From: Shewanella sairae
GTDB lineage: Bacteria > Pseudomonadota > Gammaproteobacteria > Enterobacterales > Shewanellaceae
Assembly (NCBI RefSeq): GCF_023283535.1
Contig: NZ_JAKILT010000021.1
Span: forward strand, 1-64,000
Length of the DNA stretch: 64,000 nt
Direction: 5' to 3'
Positions 18,623 through 29,154 of this stretch are shown piece by piece. How positions within the stretch are numbered: position 1 is the stretch's first letter; each line of letters opens with the position of its first letter. The notes beneath the pieces were generated by a model. The model was not told the origin of the DNA. It did not search any database and was given only the letters and a program-made list of their open reading frames with translations. Both the position numbers and the translations under genes were made by a program.

Positions 18623-19192
18623 ATGCCAAAATTTATTTTCTTGGGTAAATTTACCTTTCAGTCATTAAGTTTTTTACCGCTAAAACAGTGCGCTAATATT
18701 CAGGACCATTGCAAAGTTGATTTGAAGGTCTGCATGGTACTAGCAGCTCTATTTTTAAGCACTCTTACCAGTAACCACGCTTTCGGTGCGATCACTATTA
18801 CTGAGATACAACCACTTAAATACCCAGCGACAATAAAAAATATGAATAAGTCCACGGTTGTCGTGGTTAATTGGAAAGGCAAGCTTGGTGGCGGAACAAA
18901 CGCCAGTTTATTAGATAGTGATTATTCTCAAGGTAAATATTTGGTGAGCTCTGATACCAATCAACCTATTACAGTCGATTTTTTCCAGCTTGCCAATGAA
19001 GCCAAAGTAAATCTAAAAACGCTAAGAGTTAGGTATAAAAATAAAACTTATAAAAGCTTTCCTACTATAGAGCTAGACAACCCCGGTATAGACGGGCAGA
19101 TAATATCGATTGGAGCTAAGGTTGCTGCAGGGAAAAATGCAACGGCTGGAGAGAAGTTTCCGCGATATGTGCTAAGGGTAACAGAACAATGA
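18623..19192 (+). CDS. Secreted orphan protein next to the pilus-like cluster
   Basis: A 189-residue protein not assigned to a family. The mature part (ITITEIQPLKYPATIKNMN...) is beta-rich and ends YVLRVTEQ; the opening resembles DUF4402-type secreted proteins. The start is uncertain. The ATG at 18623 gives a long N-terminal extension before a hydrophobic segment ending HAFGA. A TTG at 18722 (MKVCMVLAAL...) or the ATG at 18734, with GAAGG 5 bp upstream, would give an ordinary signal peptide. The gene is divergent from the putative major subunit and may supply another component of the same surface structure; that is inference. Confidence 0.6.
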   Translation: MPKFIFLGKFTFQSLSFLPLKQCANIQDHCKVDLKVCMVLAALFLSTLTSNHAFGAITITEIQPLKYPATIKNMNKSTVVVVNWKGKLGGGTNASLLDSDYSQGKYLVSSDTNQPITVDFFQLANEAKVNLKTLRVRYKNKTYKSFPTIELDNPGIDGQIISIGAKVAAGKNATAGEKFPRYVLRVTEQ

Positions 19193-19220
19193 TACCCACA
19201 TGTAAAATATATTATTTTAA

Positions 19221-19252
19221 TAAAATAGCCCGTTTCTAAATGGGCTATTTTA
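19221..19252. terminator. Bidirectional terminator between the orphan and ruvB
   Basis: Ten-base stem AAAATAGCCC/GGGCTATTTT with a 10-nt loop between two convergent genes. Confidence 0.85.
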
Positions 19253-19261
19253 TTTGGAATA

Positions 19262-20275
19262 TCAGGCTTCAGGCTTGATTATATTAAAATGACTATAAGC
19301 TCTGTTAGTCGCTATTCGTCCACGAGGTGTACGCTGAATAAACCCTTGCTGAATTAAAAACGGCTCTAGCACATCTTCAATAGTCTCGCGCTCTTCGCCA
19401 ATTGCTGCGGCTAAGTTATCTAAACCAACAGGGCCGCCCATAAACTTATCAATAATCGCCAGTAACAGCTTTCTGTCCATGTAGTCAAAACCCTCAGCGT
19501 CAACATCAAGCATATCTAATGCTTCATCTGCAATGGCTTTAGTTACTGCGCCGCTATGTTTAACTTCTGCAAAATCTCGCACACGTCTAAGCAAGCGATT
19601 AGCAATACGCGGCGTACCACGAGATCGACGAGCAATTTCAATTGAGCCTTCATCATCAATTTCAAGGTCCATCACTTTAGCGCTGCGCGTCACGATGCTT
19701 GAAAGATCTTTAACATTATAAAACTCAAGTCTAAGCGGAATACCAAAACGTGCTCTAAGTGGCGAGGTTAAAGCGCCTGCGCGTGTCGTTGCACCAACGA
19801 GCGTAAACGGCGGTAAATCTAACTTAATTGAGCGAGCTGCAGGGCCCTCTCCAATCATGATATCTAACTGATAATCTTCCATTGCCGGATACAAGATCTC
19901 TTCGACCACGGGGCTTAAACGATGAATTTCATCGATAAATAACACATCGTTTGGTTCAAGATTCGTCAGTAGTGCCGCGAGATCACCCGCCTTTTCAAGC
20001 ACTGGGCCTGAAGTCGACTTAATATTAACGCCCATCTCATTAGCAACAATCATCGCCAATGTGGTTTTACCTAAACCTGGCGGACCATAAATCAGCATAT
20101 GATCAAGTGCTTCACCGCGTTTTTGTGCAGCTTGAATAAAAATTTTAAGCTGCGCGCGCGTATCATCTTGCCCAGTATACTCATCGAGCATCTTCGGGCG
20201 CATGGCGCGATCAACGGCTTCAATCTCTTCACGTTCAATGATGTTAGGCTGTATGAGTCGGTCTGCTTCAATCAT
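19262..20275 (-). CDS. ruvB: Holliday junction helicase motor RuvB
   Basis: A 337-residue AAA+ ATPase that drives branch migration of Holliday junctions with RuvA. Walker A is GPPGLGKTT (about 65-73) and Walker B is [10 protein letters not shown]. Sensor residues (GATTRAG) follow, and a C-terminal winged-helix region ends near FNIIKPEA. The length equals E. coli RuvB. It is the last gene of the yebC-ruvC-ruvA-ruvB run, 9 bp after ruvA. No LexA box was seen upstream of this run. Confidence 0.98.
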   Translation of the reverse strand: MIEADRLIQPNIIEREEIEAVDRAMRPKMLDEYTGQDDTRAQLKIFIQAAQKRGEALDHMLIYGPPGLGKTTLAMIVANEMGVNIKSTSGPVLEKAGDLAALLTNLEPNDVLFIDEIHRLSPVVEEILYPAMEDYQLDIMIGEGPAARSIKLDLPPFTLVGATTRAGALTSPLRARFGIPLRLEFYNVKDLSSIVTRSAKVMDLEIDDEGSIEIARRSRGTPRIANRLLRRVRDFAEVKHSGAVTKAIADEALDMLDVDAEGFDYMDRKLLLAIIDKFMGGPVGLDNLAAAIGEERETIEDVLEPFLIQQGFIQRTPRGRIATNRAYSHFNIIKPEA

Positions 20276-20284
20276 TTATTATCC

Positions 20285-20902
20285 TTAAAGCATCGATTTC
20301 AAAGCTGATTTAATCAGTGTTTCAGAACTCATACCATCAGTATAAACTGCTGATACCGCTTTACTTGCTTGTGCAGGCTTATAACCGAGAGATAATAGCG
20401 CTGCAATGGCATCTTCTTCAGCAGTATTAACCACTTCTGGTGCTTTATAGTTTGATTGCAACATAAACTCACGCTCTGAACCGACGGATGCTTCCATTAA
20501 GCTCTTAAGCTTATCGCGCATCTCAACCAATAATCGCTCTGCAGTCTTCTTGCCTACTCCCGGTAATTTTACAAGCGTGGCAATATCGTCACGCTCAACA
20601 CAAGCAACAAACTCGCCCGCTGTCATGCCTGATAAAATCGTTAATCCAAGCTTTGGACCTACGCCATTGGCTTTGATAAGTAATCTAAATAGGCTGCGCT
20701 CTTGTTTCGTTACAAAGCCATAAAGCAATTGCGCATCTTCTCTAACGACAAAATGAGTGTAAATCACCGCTTCTTGCCCAAGCTCTGGCAGCTCATAAAA
20801 ACTGGTGAGTGGCATTTGAATTTCATAGCCAACCCCAGACACATCCACGAGCACTTCTGGCGCTTGTTTCTCAATTAATAATCCGCGAATACGACCTATC
20901 AT
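20285..20902 (-). CDS. ruvA: Holliday junction DNA-binding protein RuvA
   Basis: A 205-residue tetrameric protein that binds four-way junctions and loads RuvB. The N-terminal OB fold starts MIGRIRGLL. Two helix-hairpin-helix motifs, [12 protein letters not shown] and [12 protein letters not shown], lie in the middle domain. The C-terminal UBA-like domain (about 155-205) contacts RuvB. The start overlaps the ruvC stop by 4 bp (ATGA). Confidence 0.98.
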   Translation of the reverse strand: MIGRIRGLLIEKQAPEVLVDVSGVGYEIQMPLTSFYELPELGQEAVIYTHFVVREDAQLLYGFVTKQERSLFRLLIKANGVGPKLGLTILSGMTAGEFVACVERDDIATLVKLPGVGKKTAERLLVEMRDKLKSLMEASVGSEREFMLQSNYKAPEVVNTAEEDAIAALLSLGYKPAQASKAVSAVYTDGMSSETLIKSALKSML

Positions 20903-21420
20903 TTATAACGTCCGTAAGTTCTAACATTTGCTCGACCACCTAACGCAGCCAAGCTTTGACATGTATGATAATGACACACTGCCACACCGAGCGCATCCGC
21001 TGCATCGGCTTGTGGCGCGCTTGGCAATTTAAGTAATTGTTGAATCATGTGTTGTACTTGCGCTTTTTGTGCGCGCCCAGTGCCTACAACTGCGCTTTTT
21101 ATCTGCGTGGCACTGTATTCAGCAACCGGTAAATTGGCCGCTGTTGCCGCAACAATCGCTGCGCCTCTTGCTTGGCCAAGCTTTAATGCCGAATCCGCAT
21201 TTTTGGCCATAAAAACTCGCTCAATCGCAAATTCGTCTGGTTGATATTGTCTGATAATCTCAGACAAGCCATCAAAAATCTGCTTTAAACGTAAAGGCAA
21301 CTCATCTGAGCTAGTACGAATACAACCACTACCGACATAAACTTGCTGCCGGCCTACACATTTAATCACGCCGTAGCCGGTGATCCGAGAGCCGGGATCG
21401 ACTCCCAAAATAATTGCCAT
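20899..21420 (-). CDS. ruvC: Holliday junction resolvase RuvC
   Basis: A 173-residue endonuclease that cuts Holliday junctions symmetrically. The RNase H-like fold carries the catalytic Asp7 in [12 protein letters not shown], a glutamate in FAIERVF and the aspartates in [15 protein letters not shown]. The length equals E. coli RuvC. It starts 7 bp after yebC, so the four genes are probably co-transcribed. Confidence 0.98.
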   Translation of the reverse strand: MAIILGVDPGSRITGYGVIKCVGRQQVYVGSGCIRTSSDELPLRLKQIFDGLSEIIRQYQPDEFAIERVFMAKNADSALKLGQARGAAIVAATAANLPVAEYSATQIKSAVVGTGRAQKAQVQHMIQQLLKLPSAPQADAADALGVAVCHYHTCQSLAALGGRANVRTYGRYK

Positions 21421-21427
21421 AGGTTAC

Positions 21428-22171
21428 TTATTCCAACCCTTCCATCACTTCGTCAGAAATTTCTGCATTGTGATAAACTTCTTGTACATCATCATGATCT
21501 TCTAGATTATCGATTAAGCGTAAAAACTTAGGCGCAGTATTGGCATCTAAGTCTGCTTTGGTTGACGGCACCATAGTCACTTCTGCGTTAACAGATTCGA
21601 GTCCTGCAGCGTCTAGTGCATCTTTAACACTACCGAAATCTTCAGGCGAGGTCAGTACATCGATTGAGCCATCTTCATGGGTGACCACATCTTCAGCACC
21701 GGCTTCTAATGCCGCGTCCATGACCGTATCTTCATCAACCCCTTCATAAGAGATAATGCCTTTCTTATCGAAAAGGTAAGCAACTGAACCGTCAGTTCCT
21801 AGGTTACCGCCAGATTTACTGAATGCATTACGCACACCTGATACGGTGCGGTTTTTATTATCAGTCATGGTTTCGACCAGTACAGCTGTACCGCCTGGCC
21901 CATAACCTTCATAAATAATGGTTTCTAAAACTTGGCCATCGAGTTCACCCGCGCCACGTTTAATCGCGCGCTCAACGGTGTCACGAGTCATGTTATTTGA
22001 AAGAGATTTATCAATCGCCGCACGTAAACGTGGGTTTGAATCAGGATCTGATCCGCCCTCTCGCGCAGCAACTGTCAATTCACGGATAAATTTAGTGAAT
22101 AATTTACCGCGTTTTGCATCTTGAGCAGCCTTACGGTGCTTAATATTGGCCCATTTACTATGACCTGCCAT
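21428..22171 (-). CDS. yebC: YebC/PmpR family protein (translation or transcription factor)
   Basis: A 247-residue member of the YebC/TACO1 family, starting with [23 protein letters not shown]. The family motif [12 protein letters not shown] is present. Members have been described as transcriptional regulators of nearby genes and, more recently, as factors that relieve ribosome stalling. The enterobacterial yebC-ruvC order is kept. AAGGAGA lies upstream of the ATG, and a small inverted-repeat element with 9-bp repeats sits in the leader. Confidence 0.97.
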   Translation of the reverse strand: MAGHSKWANIKHRKAAQDAKRGKLFTKFIRELTVAAREGGSDPDSNPRLRAAIDKSLSNNMTRDTVERAIKRGAGELDGQVLETIIYEGYGPGGTAVLVETMTDNKNRTVSGVRNAFSKSGGNLGTDGSVAYLFDKKGIISYEGVDEDTVMDAALEAGAEDVVTHEDGSIDVLTSPEDFGSVKDALDAAGLESVNAEVTMVPSTKADLDANTAPKFLRLIDNLEDHDDVQEVYHNAEISDEVMEGLE

Positions 22172-22188
22172 CTCTATCTCCTTAATTT

Positions 22189-22271
22189 ATACCCAAACAA
22201 CCTTAAGCGACTTAAGCGACTTAAGCGACGGTAATGCGCCTATTTGCTTTAAATGTAAGTTACTTGGGTAT
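22189..22271. repeat. 83-bp inverted-repeat element containing three 9-bp repeats
   Basis: The ends ATACCCAA (22189-22196) and TTGGGTAT (22264-22271) are complementary, with weaker pairing continuing inward (AACCTT against AAGTTA). Inside are three perfect copies of CTTAAGCGA (22202-22228). It lies 18 bp before the yebC start. ATACCCAAGTAACTT-type ends recur in some marine gammaproteobacteria, so this may be one copy of a dispersed small element. Confidence 0.55.
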
Positions 22272-22280
22272 ATTTTATCG

Positions 22281-22308
22281 AAAAAAAAGCCGAGTCTTAA
22301 CTCGGCTC
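22281..22308 (-). terminator. Rho-independent terminator of aspS
   Basis: Inverted repeat AGCCGAGT/ACTCGGCT followed on the minus strand by eight T residues, 15 bp downstream of the aspS stop. Confidence 0.9.
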
Positions 22309-22322
22309 TTAATCACGCTTTA

Positions 22323-24116
22323 TTATTCAGCGTCTTTAGCGTCAGCTTTTGGCTCAGCTTCAACAACACTGACACCAAGTTCAGCTAACTGAACCGGATT
22401 AGCAAACCCTGGCGCGTTTGTTAACGGACAAGCTGCTGTGGTTGTTTTCGGGAACGCCATCACGTCACGAATTGAGCTCGCACCTGTCATCAACATGATG
22501 ATACGGTCAAGACCAAATGCAAGACCTGCGTGTGGTGGTGTACCGTAACGCAATGCTTCTAATAAGAAGCCAAACTTCTCGCTCGCTTCTTCGTCATTAA
22601 TACCTAGAATTCTAAATACTGCTGACTGCATTTTGCTATCGTGAATACGTACCGAACCGCCGCCTAATTCACACCCGTTTAGTACCATGTCGTATGCATC
22701 AGAAATAGCAGCAATTGGATTCGCTTCTAACTCTTCAGGCGTCATGTTGCTTGGCGCAGTGAATGGGTGGTGCATTGCATGCAAACCGCCGTCAGATGTA
22801 CGTTCAAACATTGGGAAGTCAACAACCCAAAGAGGCTTCCACTCACCTTGTAGCAAGTCAAAGTCTTCTCCCGCTTTAAGACGTAGTGCACCCATTGCCT
22901 CAGCAACGATGTTAGCTTTATCAGCACCAAATAGGATTAGATCGCCAGTTTGTGCGCCAGTACGCTCAAGTAACGCTTTAACCACATCTTCGCTTAGGAA
23001 CTTAAGTACTGGAGACTGAATGCCTTCCATACCTTGAGCAAGGTCATTAACCTTCATCCAAGCTAGACCTTTAGCACCGTAAATAGTCACATACTTAGCG
23101 TATTCATCTAACTGCTTACGTGAAAGTTTAGCGCCACCTGGAATGCTTAGTACCGCAACACGACCTTCTGGATCGTTTGCTGGACCATTAAATACCGCGA
23201 ACTCAACGTCTTTAACGATATCAGCGACATCAATAAGCTCTAACGGGTTACGTAAATCTGGCTTGTCTGAACCGAAACGACGCATCGCTTCTTCAAATGT
23301 CATTTTAGGGAACTCGCCCAAATCAACATTCAACAGCTCTTTGAACAGGCCGCGTACCATTTCTTCAGTCTTATCCATTACTTGGGTAGAAGACATGAAT
23401 GAGGTTTCAATATCGATCTGAGTAAATTCTGGTTGACGGTCAGCACGTAAGTCTTCATCACGGAAACACTTAACGATTTGGTAGTAACGGTCAAAACCAG
23501 ACATCATCAACAACTGCTTAAACAATTGTGGTGACTGTGGCAATGCAAAGAACTGACCTTTATAAGTACGGCTTGGTACTAAATAATCACGCGCACCTTC
23601 TGGTGTTGCTTTGGTCAGGATTGGGGTTTCGATATCTAGGAAACCGTTACCATCTAAGAAACGTCTTACAGCACTGGTCACTTTAGAGCGGAATACAATA
23701 CGGTCAGCCATTTCTGGGCGACGTAAGTCTAAGTAGCGGTACTTTAGACGTTGCTCTTCAGTGTTATGCTGATTTTTGTCCATGTTGATTGGCAGTGGCG
23801 CAGAGCTATTCAAAATAGTGAGCTCTAGACCTAAAATTTCAATCTCACCAGTACGCATATCAGCGTTAACTTGGCTATCAGGTCTTGCTCTTACAAGGCC
23901 TTTAATCTGAACACAAAATTCGCTGCGTAGTGTGCTTGCAACATCAAACACTTCAGGAAGGTCTGGATCATAAACAACCTGAACGATACCTTCTCTATCA
24001 CGAAGATCGAGAAAAACAACGCCGCCTAAATCTCGGCTGCGATTAACCCAACCCACTAGGGTCACTTCTTGACCTACGTGAGACTTATTGACGTCTCCAC
24101 AATAATGACTGCGCAT
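22323..24116 (-). CDS. aspS: Aspartate-tRNA ligase
   Basis: A 597-residue class II aminoacyl-tRNA synthetase that charges tRNA-Asp. The N-terminal OB anticodon-binding domain contains [23 protein letters not shown]. Motif 2 is [19 protein letters not shown], a bacterial GAD insertion domain follows, and motif 3 is [15 protein letters not shown]. The size is typical for the bacterial type (about 590). The acidic tail PKADAKDAE is poorly conserved in the family. It ends with its own terminator. Confidence 0.98.
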   Translation of the reverse strand: MRSHYCGDVNKSHVGQEVTLVGWVNRSRDLGGVVFLDLRDREGIVQVVYDPDLPEVFDVASTLRSEFCVQIKGLVRARPDSQVNADMRTGEIEILGLELTILNSSAPLPINMDKNQHNTEEQRLKYRYLDLRRPEMADRIVFRSKVTSAVRRFLDGNGFLDIETPILTKATPEGARDYLVPSRTYKGQFFALPQSPQLFKQLLMMSGFDRYYQIVKCFRDEDLRADRQPEFTQIDIETSFMSSTQVMDKTEEMVRGLFKELLNVDLGEFPKMTFEEAMRRFGSDKPDLRNPLELIDVADIVKDVEFAVFNGPANDPEGRVAVLSIPGGAKLSRKQLDEYAKYVTIYGAKGLAWMKVNDLAQGMEGIQSPVLKFLSEDVVKALLERTGAQTGDLILFGADKANIVAEAMGALRLKAGEDFDLLQGEWKPLWVVDFPMFERTSDGGLHAMHHPFTAPSNMTPEELEANPIAAISDAYDMVLNGCELGGGSVRIHDSKMQSAVFRILGINDEEASEKFGFLLEALRYGTPPHAGLAFGLDRIIMLMTGASSIRDVMAFPKTTTAACPLTNAPGFANPVQLAELGVSVVEAEPKADAKDAE

Positions 24117-24442
24117 TTAACTCTTCCTTTATTCCGCAAAGCGATGTTTGAGGATCTGGTTCAAAACAAGACAAAACGGGCATTATAGAGAAATATTGCC
24201 GTTTTCCAAATAACTTCTTACTAGTCGGCTAACTATCAATCAATTTGGCAGAAAAATTTAAATGAATAAGCTAATTAGGCAGACATCCTATTAAATTAAC
24301 CGAGTCTAGCCATTATTCATATAACAAAAAGATGTTCTGCAATCACAGGTAAAAACCTAGCTTTCTATGCTCAACTGCAATCGGCACAGACATCATTCAA
24401 AAATTGTCCAAATTCAATTTCACTAGCCGAATTTTGTATACT
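24117..24442. other. 326-bp intergenic region before aspS
   Basis: Contains the aspS promoter and the 3' end of the diguanylate cyclase gene, both on the minus strand. No ORF, RNA gene or clear hairpin was seen. Confidence 0.6.
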
Positions 24443-27262
24443 TTAGCAGAGGGGAACACATCTATATGTACCACCACCCGCATTTTTAGCCCGATACATC
24501 TGTTTATCTGCACTTCTTAACAGCGTATCAACCGTATCACCATCCTGTGGAAAGAAAGCAATCCCAATACTCGCAGATGTGGTAACAGTGTGGCCTTGAA
24601 TAATAAAAGGTTGCGTAAGGTTATTTAAGATATTTTCAGCGACATCAACAACAGACTGGTATTGACGAATATTATTCAAAATAATCACAAATTCATCACC
24701 TCCAATTCGGCCAACGGTATCGGATTGTCTAACACTTTTCCTAAGCTGTTCACTCACATGAGTTAATAGTAGGTCGCCTGCATGATGTCCATACTCATCG
24801 TTGATTGACTTAAAACCATCTAGATCGACAAAAACAACAGCAAATTGGCCAGTATCGCGAGTATGAGACAAAATAGCTTGCTCCAATCGGTCGTCGATTA
24901 AGGAACGGTTAGGCAATTGAGTTAAACAATCATGCTTTGCAAAATGAGCCATCTTAGACTCTGCTTCAATACGTCTAGCTATCTCGCAACGTAAATGCCT
25001 ATTAGCAAGTAATGCGGTTATAACACCTAACACCAAAATAGCGAAAATCATCAAGCCAAATTTAAGCTGTTTTTCATATTCATTGCGGCCAATCTCGATG
25101 GTTTGAGAGACCCATTTTTGGTGTATCTGACGCTGGGTTACATTATCAATCCCCGCTAGTACCATGTTAATAAACGGCAGCAATGCTTTTTTACTGCTAT
25201 GTACACCGATATGACTGCGTTGTTCAGCAAAATCAACCAATATTGACATTTTTAGGCTAGAGTATTTCCCGCCTCGCAAACCACTACTTAGATTAACCAC
25301 TTTATCAATGAAAACATCAGCATTACCTTGATCAACCGCTTTTAAACCTGCTTGACTATCAGACACCAAAACAAGCTTTAATTGAGGGAACTCTTTTAGC
25401 AATTGCCCGACAATATGATAGCCCTCAACTACTGCAACCCTTTGACCACTTAGCTCTTCTAAATCAAATACGTTAAGATAGCTATGGGGCGTTACCAAGC
25501 CCCAAGGTGCCGGCCAGTAGGCATCAGAAAAACCAAGCTGGTATTCTCGTTCAGGCGTCTTCGCTACGCTCCCAACCATATCCACTTTGCCGCTAACCAG
25601 TCCATCAAGCAAAGACTGCCAATCGTCAAAAACAATGGTTTGTATCGTTAAACCTAGTGCATTAGCAATTATTTTAATCACATCACTATTTATGCCCGCA
25701 TATTTACCCTCTTCTACAAACTCCATCGGACGCCAATCACGTAAGTAGCCTACTTTTATTGGACCGAGCGCTTCGATTACGCTTTTTTGCTCAGAAGATA
25801 AAATCAAATTACCCGTTTTCAAACCGTAGATTCGGTCATTCGGATTAAGCATCCACTTCTGTTCAATCTTGGTCAGTTCCGCAAGTGACAGTTTTTTGAA
25901 ACCTGAGGCCACTCGCTCTGCAAAACCAACATCTCGGTTACGATTCAATACGTAAAGATCGGTATTAAACTCGAGATCAGGGAACTGAAAAAACAAGTCC
26001 CAACTTTGATTAAGTAACAAGTAATGCTGGGTCCAAGCACCAGCGGCAACAAAAGCACTAATATCACCTTTTATCGCTGCATCAATCATGGCGTCAACTG
26101 AGGGATAATAACGCAGCTGGCTATCAGGAAGCGCGTCAGCAAGTTCATTTAAATAGGGAGACGTCGGCGCAACCCCAACAACACTGCCTTTTAACTCTGT
26201 TAACGAGTGTAATCGGGCTTTGTAAGAAAAAAGCCGGCTTTTAACCTGATATATCGGGTGGGTTCGGTTAAGACCTGATTTCATGGTTGCGCTTTCTGGG
26301 TAGCCTAAATGCACATCTGCAACGCCTCGTTGAACATTGTCTAGACTCTGCTGCATATTTGCGGGCAAAAAACGTACGGGCAAACCGGTTTTTTCAGACC
26401 ATAATTTCCATATATCAACCAGTAAACCATGTGGTAAGTCATCGGCACCTAAATCTGCATAAGGACCAACACCGGACTGCATAGAAATAACAATTTCATT
26501 TTGATAACGCTGTTCACCAAGCCATTGATGAATATGACCTTGCATAATATCTGTCGTAATTGCCGCAAAACCTTGAGTAACCTGCTGCGCCAAATTCTGG
26601 TTGCCTTTCGCGACCGCTGGGGAGAATGCAAACTGTGCTATCGATTTTCGATTTTCTTTTGGATACTGAATAGAAACCTTATGATTAATCTGACTCTCTC
26701 GTAAAAAACCTTCGAGTCCAACAAACACCAGTACTTCTTCATTTATGACTGCTTGCATTAAGTCGGTACGGTTATCGAAATAACTAAAAGCGAGTTTAGG
26801 CTCTTGTGCTTTTAATATGTTTATCTGCGCAGCGCCTTTAACGACCCCCACTTTGTAGGGTAATACATCCGATAAGTTATCTAATTGAGGAAGTTGGTAG
26901 TTAACATACAAGAAGCTATGAAAACTGAACAATTCAGGCATAAAATCGTAATTCAATTCTCTAGTACTATTTTTTGCCATACCAATATGAACATCGGCAA
27001 TGCCATTTTCTAAGTTAGCCAAAGATTGAACCCAGTCACTCGGTTTAAATACAACTTGGGTGTTTGTCTGCTTTGCCCATTCAAGCCAAATATCAACTAA
27101 CAGGCCACTCGGTTGATTATTTTCATCAACAAATTGGAAGGGATAAGTATCGTTACTCATGGCAATAACTAAAGGAGTATTCTGTTGCCACTCTTTAGTT
27201 TCTGCCGAAATAGCAAAGAAAGTTGTTACGAAGGCAAACAACAAACAGACGATAGTTTTCAA
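24443..27262 (-). CDS. Diguanylate cyclase with three periplasmic solute-binding sensor domains
   Basis: A 939-residue inner-membrane protein predicted to make c-di-GMP in response to small periplasmic ligands. Order: signal peptide about 1-21; three type-3 solute-binding (amino-acid-binding-like) domains about 30-245, 258-465 and 480-715; membrane helix about 735-755; GGDEF domain about 775-935. The catalytic motif is intact (RIGGDEF, GGDEF at 854-858). An I-site RQSD sits five residues upstream, so product feedback inhibition is expected. The start is TTG at 27262 with GGGGA upstream. It is divergent from cmoA. The ligand is unknown; arginine or another amino acid would fit the domain family. 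Confidence 0.93.
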   Translation of the reverse strand: MKTIVCLLFAFVTTFFAISAETKEWQQNTPLVIAMSNDTYPFQFVDENNQPSGLLVDIWLEWAKQTNTQVVFKPSDWVQSLANLENGIADVHIGMAKNSTRELNYDFMPELFSFHSFLYVNYQLPQLDNLSDVLPYKVGVVKGAAQINILKAQEPKLAFSYFDNRTDLMQAVINEEVLVFVGLEGFLRESQINHKVSIQYPKENRKSIAQFAFSPAVAKGNQNLAQQVTQGFAAITTDIMQGHIHQWLGEQRYQNEIVISMQSGVGPYADLGADDLPHGLLVDIWKLWSEKTGLPVRFLPANMQQSLDNVQRGVADVHLGYPESATMKSGLNRTHPIYQVKSRLFSYKARLHSLTELKGSVVGVAPTSPYLNELADALPDSQLRYYPSVDAMIDAAIKGDISAFVAAGAWTQHYLLLNQSWDLFFQFPDLEFNTDLYVLNRNRDVGFAERVASGFKKLSLAELTKIEQKWMLNPNDRIYGLKTGNLILSSEQKSVIEALGPIKVGYLRDWRPMEFVEEGKYAGINSDVIKIIANALGLTIQTIVFDDWQSLLDGLVSGKVDMVGSVAKTPEREYQLGFSDAYWPAPWGLVTPHSYLNVFDLEELSGQRVAVVEGYHIVGQLLKEFPQLKLVLVSDSQAGLKAVDQGNADVFIDKVVNLSSGLRGGKYSSLKMSILVDFAEQRSHIGVHSSKKALLPFINMVLAGIDNVTQRQIHQKWVSQTIEIGRNEYEKQLKFGLMIFAILVLGVITALLANRHLRCEIARRIEAESKMAHFAKHDCLTQLPNRSLIDDRLEQAILSHTRDTGQFAVVFVDLDGFKSINDEYGHHAGDLLLTHVSEQLRKSVRQSDTVGRIGGDEFVIILNNIRQYQSVVDVAENILNNLTQPFIIQGHTVTTSASIGIAFFPQDGDTVDTLLRSADKQMYRAKNAGGGTYRCVPLC

Positions 27263-27411
27263 TTACATCCCCAATAGCGTTAATTTATTGTGCGCTTTTT
27301 GTTTTATTATTGCTATTAGACAAAATTTTATGAGTAATTTCCAGTACTACTCTTGCTGGTAACTGCCATGTTTAGCTAGAATAAAGTGTTGAACTCCCAC
27401 AATCTGATCAC

Positions 27412-28143
27412 ATGAACTCTTCACAAGACAATCTTTTTGCCAAGCCTTACCAACAAGTCAGCGATTTCCAATTCGATGACAAAGTCGCCGGTGTCTTTAA
27501 TGACATGATTAGGCGCTCTGTGCCTGGCTATGGACAAATCATTAATACTATTGGTGATCTGGCACAAAAATATGCAGCGCCAAATAGTAAAATATACGAT
27601 TTAGGTTGCTCCTTAGGCTCGGCAACCCTAAGCATTCGCCGCCGAGTAGAAGGCAGAAATTGCCAAATCGTCGCTATCGATAACAGTGAGTCGATGATTG
27701 AGCGCTGCCAAGAAAACCTTTCTGCTTACGTGAGCGAAACCCCAGTGGAGCTTATCTGCGGTGATATTCGCGACATTAAAATCGAAAATGCGTCGATGGT
27801 AGTACTTAACTTTACCATGCAGTTTCTTGCACCAAGTGATCGAGAAAGCTTACTTAATAATATCTACCAAGGTCTTATTCCTGGAGGATTATTAATTCTT
27901 TCTGAAAAGCTTTATTTTAAAGAAGATAAAATTCAAGCAACATTAGATGACTTGCATCTCGATTTTAAAAGAGCAAATGGTTACAGTGAGTTAGAGATCA
28001 GTCAGAAACGCAGTTCATTAGAGAATGTGATGAAACCCGATACACTGATTGAACATGAGAATCGGATCAGATCACAAGGGTTTAGCGAGTTCAGCGTGTG
28101 GTTCCAATGTTTTAACTTTGCATCAATGGTGGCAATTAAGTGA
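27412..28143 (+). CDS. cmoA: Carboxy-S-adenosyl-L-methionine synthase CmoA
   Basis: A 243-residue methyltransferase-fold enzyme that converts SAM and prephenate to carboxy-SAM, used in forming 5-oxyacetyluridine at tRNA wobble position 34. The SAM-binding motif is [12 protein letters not shown] (about 63-74), and the sequence closely follows E. coli CmoA ([16 protein letters not shown]). The stop overlaps the cmoB GTG start. First gene of a long plus-strand run to 35184. Confidence 0.97.
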   Translation: MNSSQDNLFAKPYQQVSDFQFDDKVAGVFNDMIRRSVPGYGQIINTIGDLAQKYAAPNSKIYDLGCSLGSATLSIRRRVEGRNCQIVAIDNSESMIERCQENLSAYVSETPVELICGDIRDIKIENASMVVLNFTMQFLAPSDRESLLNNIYQGLIPGGLLILSEKLYFKEDKIQATLDDLHLDFKRANGYSELEISQKRSSLENVMKPDTLIEHENRIRSQGFSEFSVWFQCFNFASMVAIK

Positions 28144-29132
28144 TTAGTTTTAGCTCGTTTTACAAACATATTTCAGATTCAAGTCTACAACATTGGCTTG
28201 AAACGCTGCCTTCAATTCTCGGCCAATGGCAACGTGAACATAAACACGGTTCATTGCCTAAGTGGGAAAAAGTACTTAATAAGCTGCACTATCCAGAAGC
28301 TGACATCATCGACTTTAAAACCAGTGTAAAAATTGGTTCAGGGGAGCAACTTAGTGATGGCGAAAGAGAAAAGCTAGAAAACTTATTAGCGATTTTTAAA
28401 CCTTGGCGTAAAGGCCCTTACTCTTTGCATGGTGTTGAAATCGATACCGAGTGGCGCTCTGATTGGAAATGGGACCGCGTTGTGCCACATATTTCACCAT
28501 TAGCAAACCGTACCGTTTTAGATGTAGGCTGTGGTAGCGGCTACCATATGTGGCGCATGTTAGGTGAAGGCGCTAAACACGTGGTAGGTATTGACCCATC
28601 GCCACTGTTTATGTGCCAATTTGAAGCCGTTAAGCGCTTAGCAGGTAATGAACACCCTATTCACTTCCTGCCACTAGGTATTGAAGAGTTACCGGCACTC
28701 GATGCATTTGACACCGTATTTTCAATGGGCGTGTTATATCATCGCCGCTCCCCTATTGATCATATCTATCAGTTAAGAGATCAGCTACGTACTGGCGGAG
28801 AATTAGTACTTGAAACGCTAGTGGTAGATGGTGACGAAAACACCGTTTTGGTACCTAAAGATCGCTACGGTAAAATGAATAACGTGTGGTTTTTACCTTC
28901 TGTCGATGCGCTAATGCTATGGTTAAAGAAGTGTGATTTCACCGACATACGCTGTGTTGATGTCGATGTAACTTCTCTTGCAGAACAAAGAAGTACACAA
29001 TGGATGCTAAATGAATCATTAGTTGATTATTTAGACCCTAATGATGTTAGCCTAACAGTAGAAGGCTATCCGGCGCCGAAAAGAGCCACGATCATTGCCA
29101 CCAAAAATCAACCAAATAAAGATTTAATCTAG
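28140..29132 (+). CDS. cmoB: tRNA U34 carboxymethyltransferase CmoB
   Basis: A 330-residue enzyme that transfers the carboxymethyl group of carboxy-SAM to 5-hydroxyuridine-34 of tRNA. The methyltransferase motif [15 protein letters not shown] lies near 126-140. The N-terminal extension [23 protein letters not shown] is typical of CmoB. The GTG start at 28140 overlaps the cmoA stop. Only 22 bp separate it from the lipoprotein gene that follows. Confidence 0.97.
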   Translation: MISFSSFYKHISDSSLQHWLETLPSILGQWQREHKHGSLPKWEKVLNKLHYPEADIIDFKTSVKIGSGEQLSDGEREKLENLLAIFKPWRKGPYSLHGVEIDTEWRSDWKWDRVVPHISPLANRTVLDVGCGSGYHMWRMLGEGAKHVVGIDPSPLFMCQFEAVKRLAGNEHPIHFLPLGIEELPALDAFDTVFSMGVLYHRRSPIDHIYQLRDQLRTGGELVLETLVVDGDENTVLVPKDRYGKMNNVWFLPSVDALMLWLKKCDFTDIRCVDVDVTSLAEQRSTQWMLNESLVDYLDPNDVSLTVEGYPAPKRATIIATKNQPNKDLI

Positions 29133-29154
29133 CCAATAGTAAATGGGAAGCACT

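Noticed and set aside
19262..22171. LexA control of the ruv run
   Set aside because: I looked for CTGT-N8-ACAG upstream of yebC, ruvC and ruvA and saw none, although ruvAB is SOS-regulated in E. coli.
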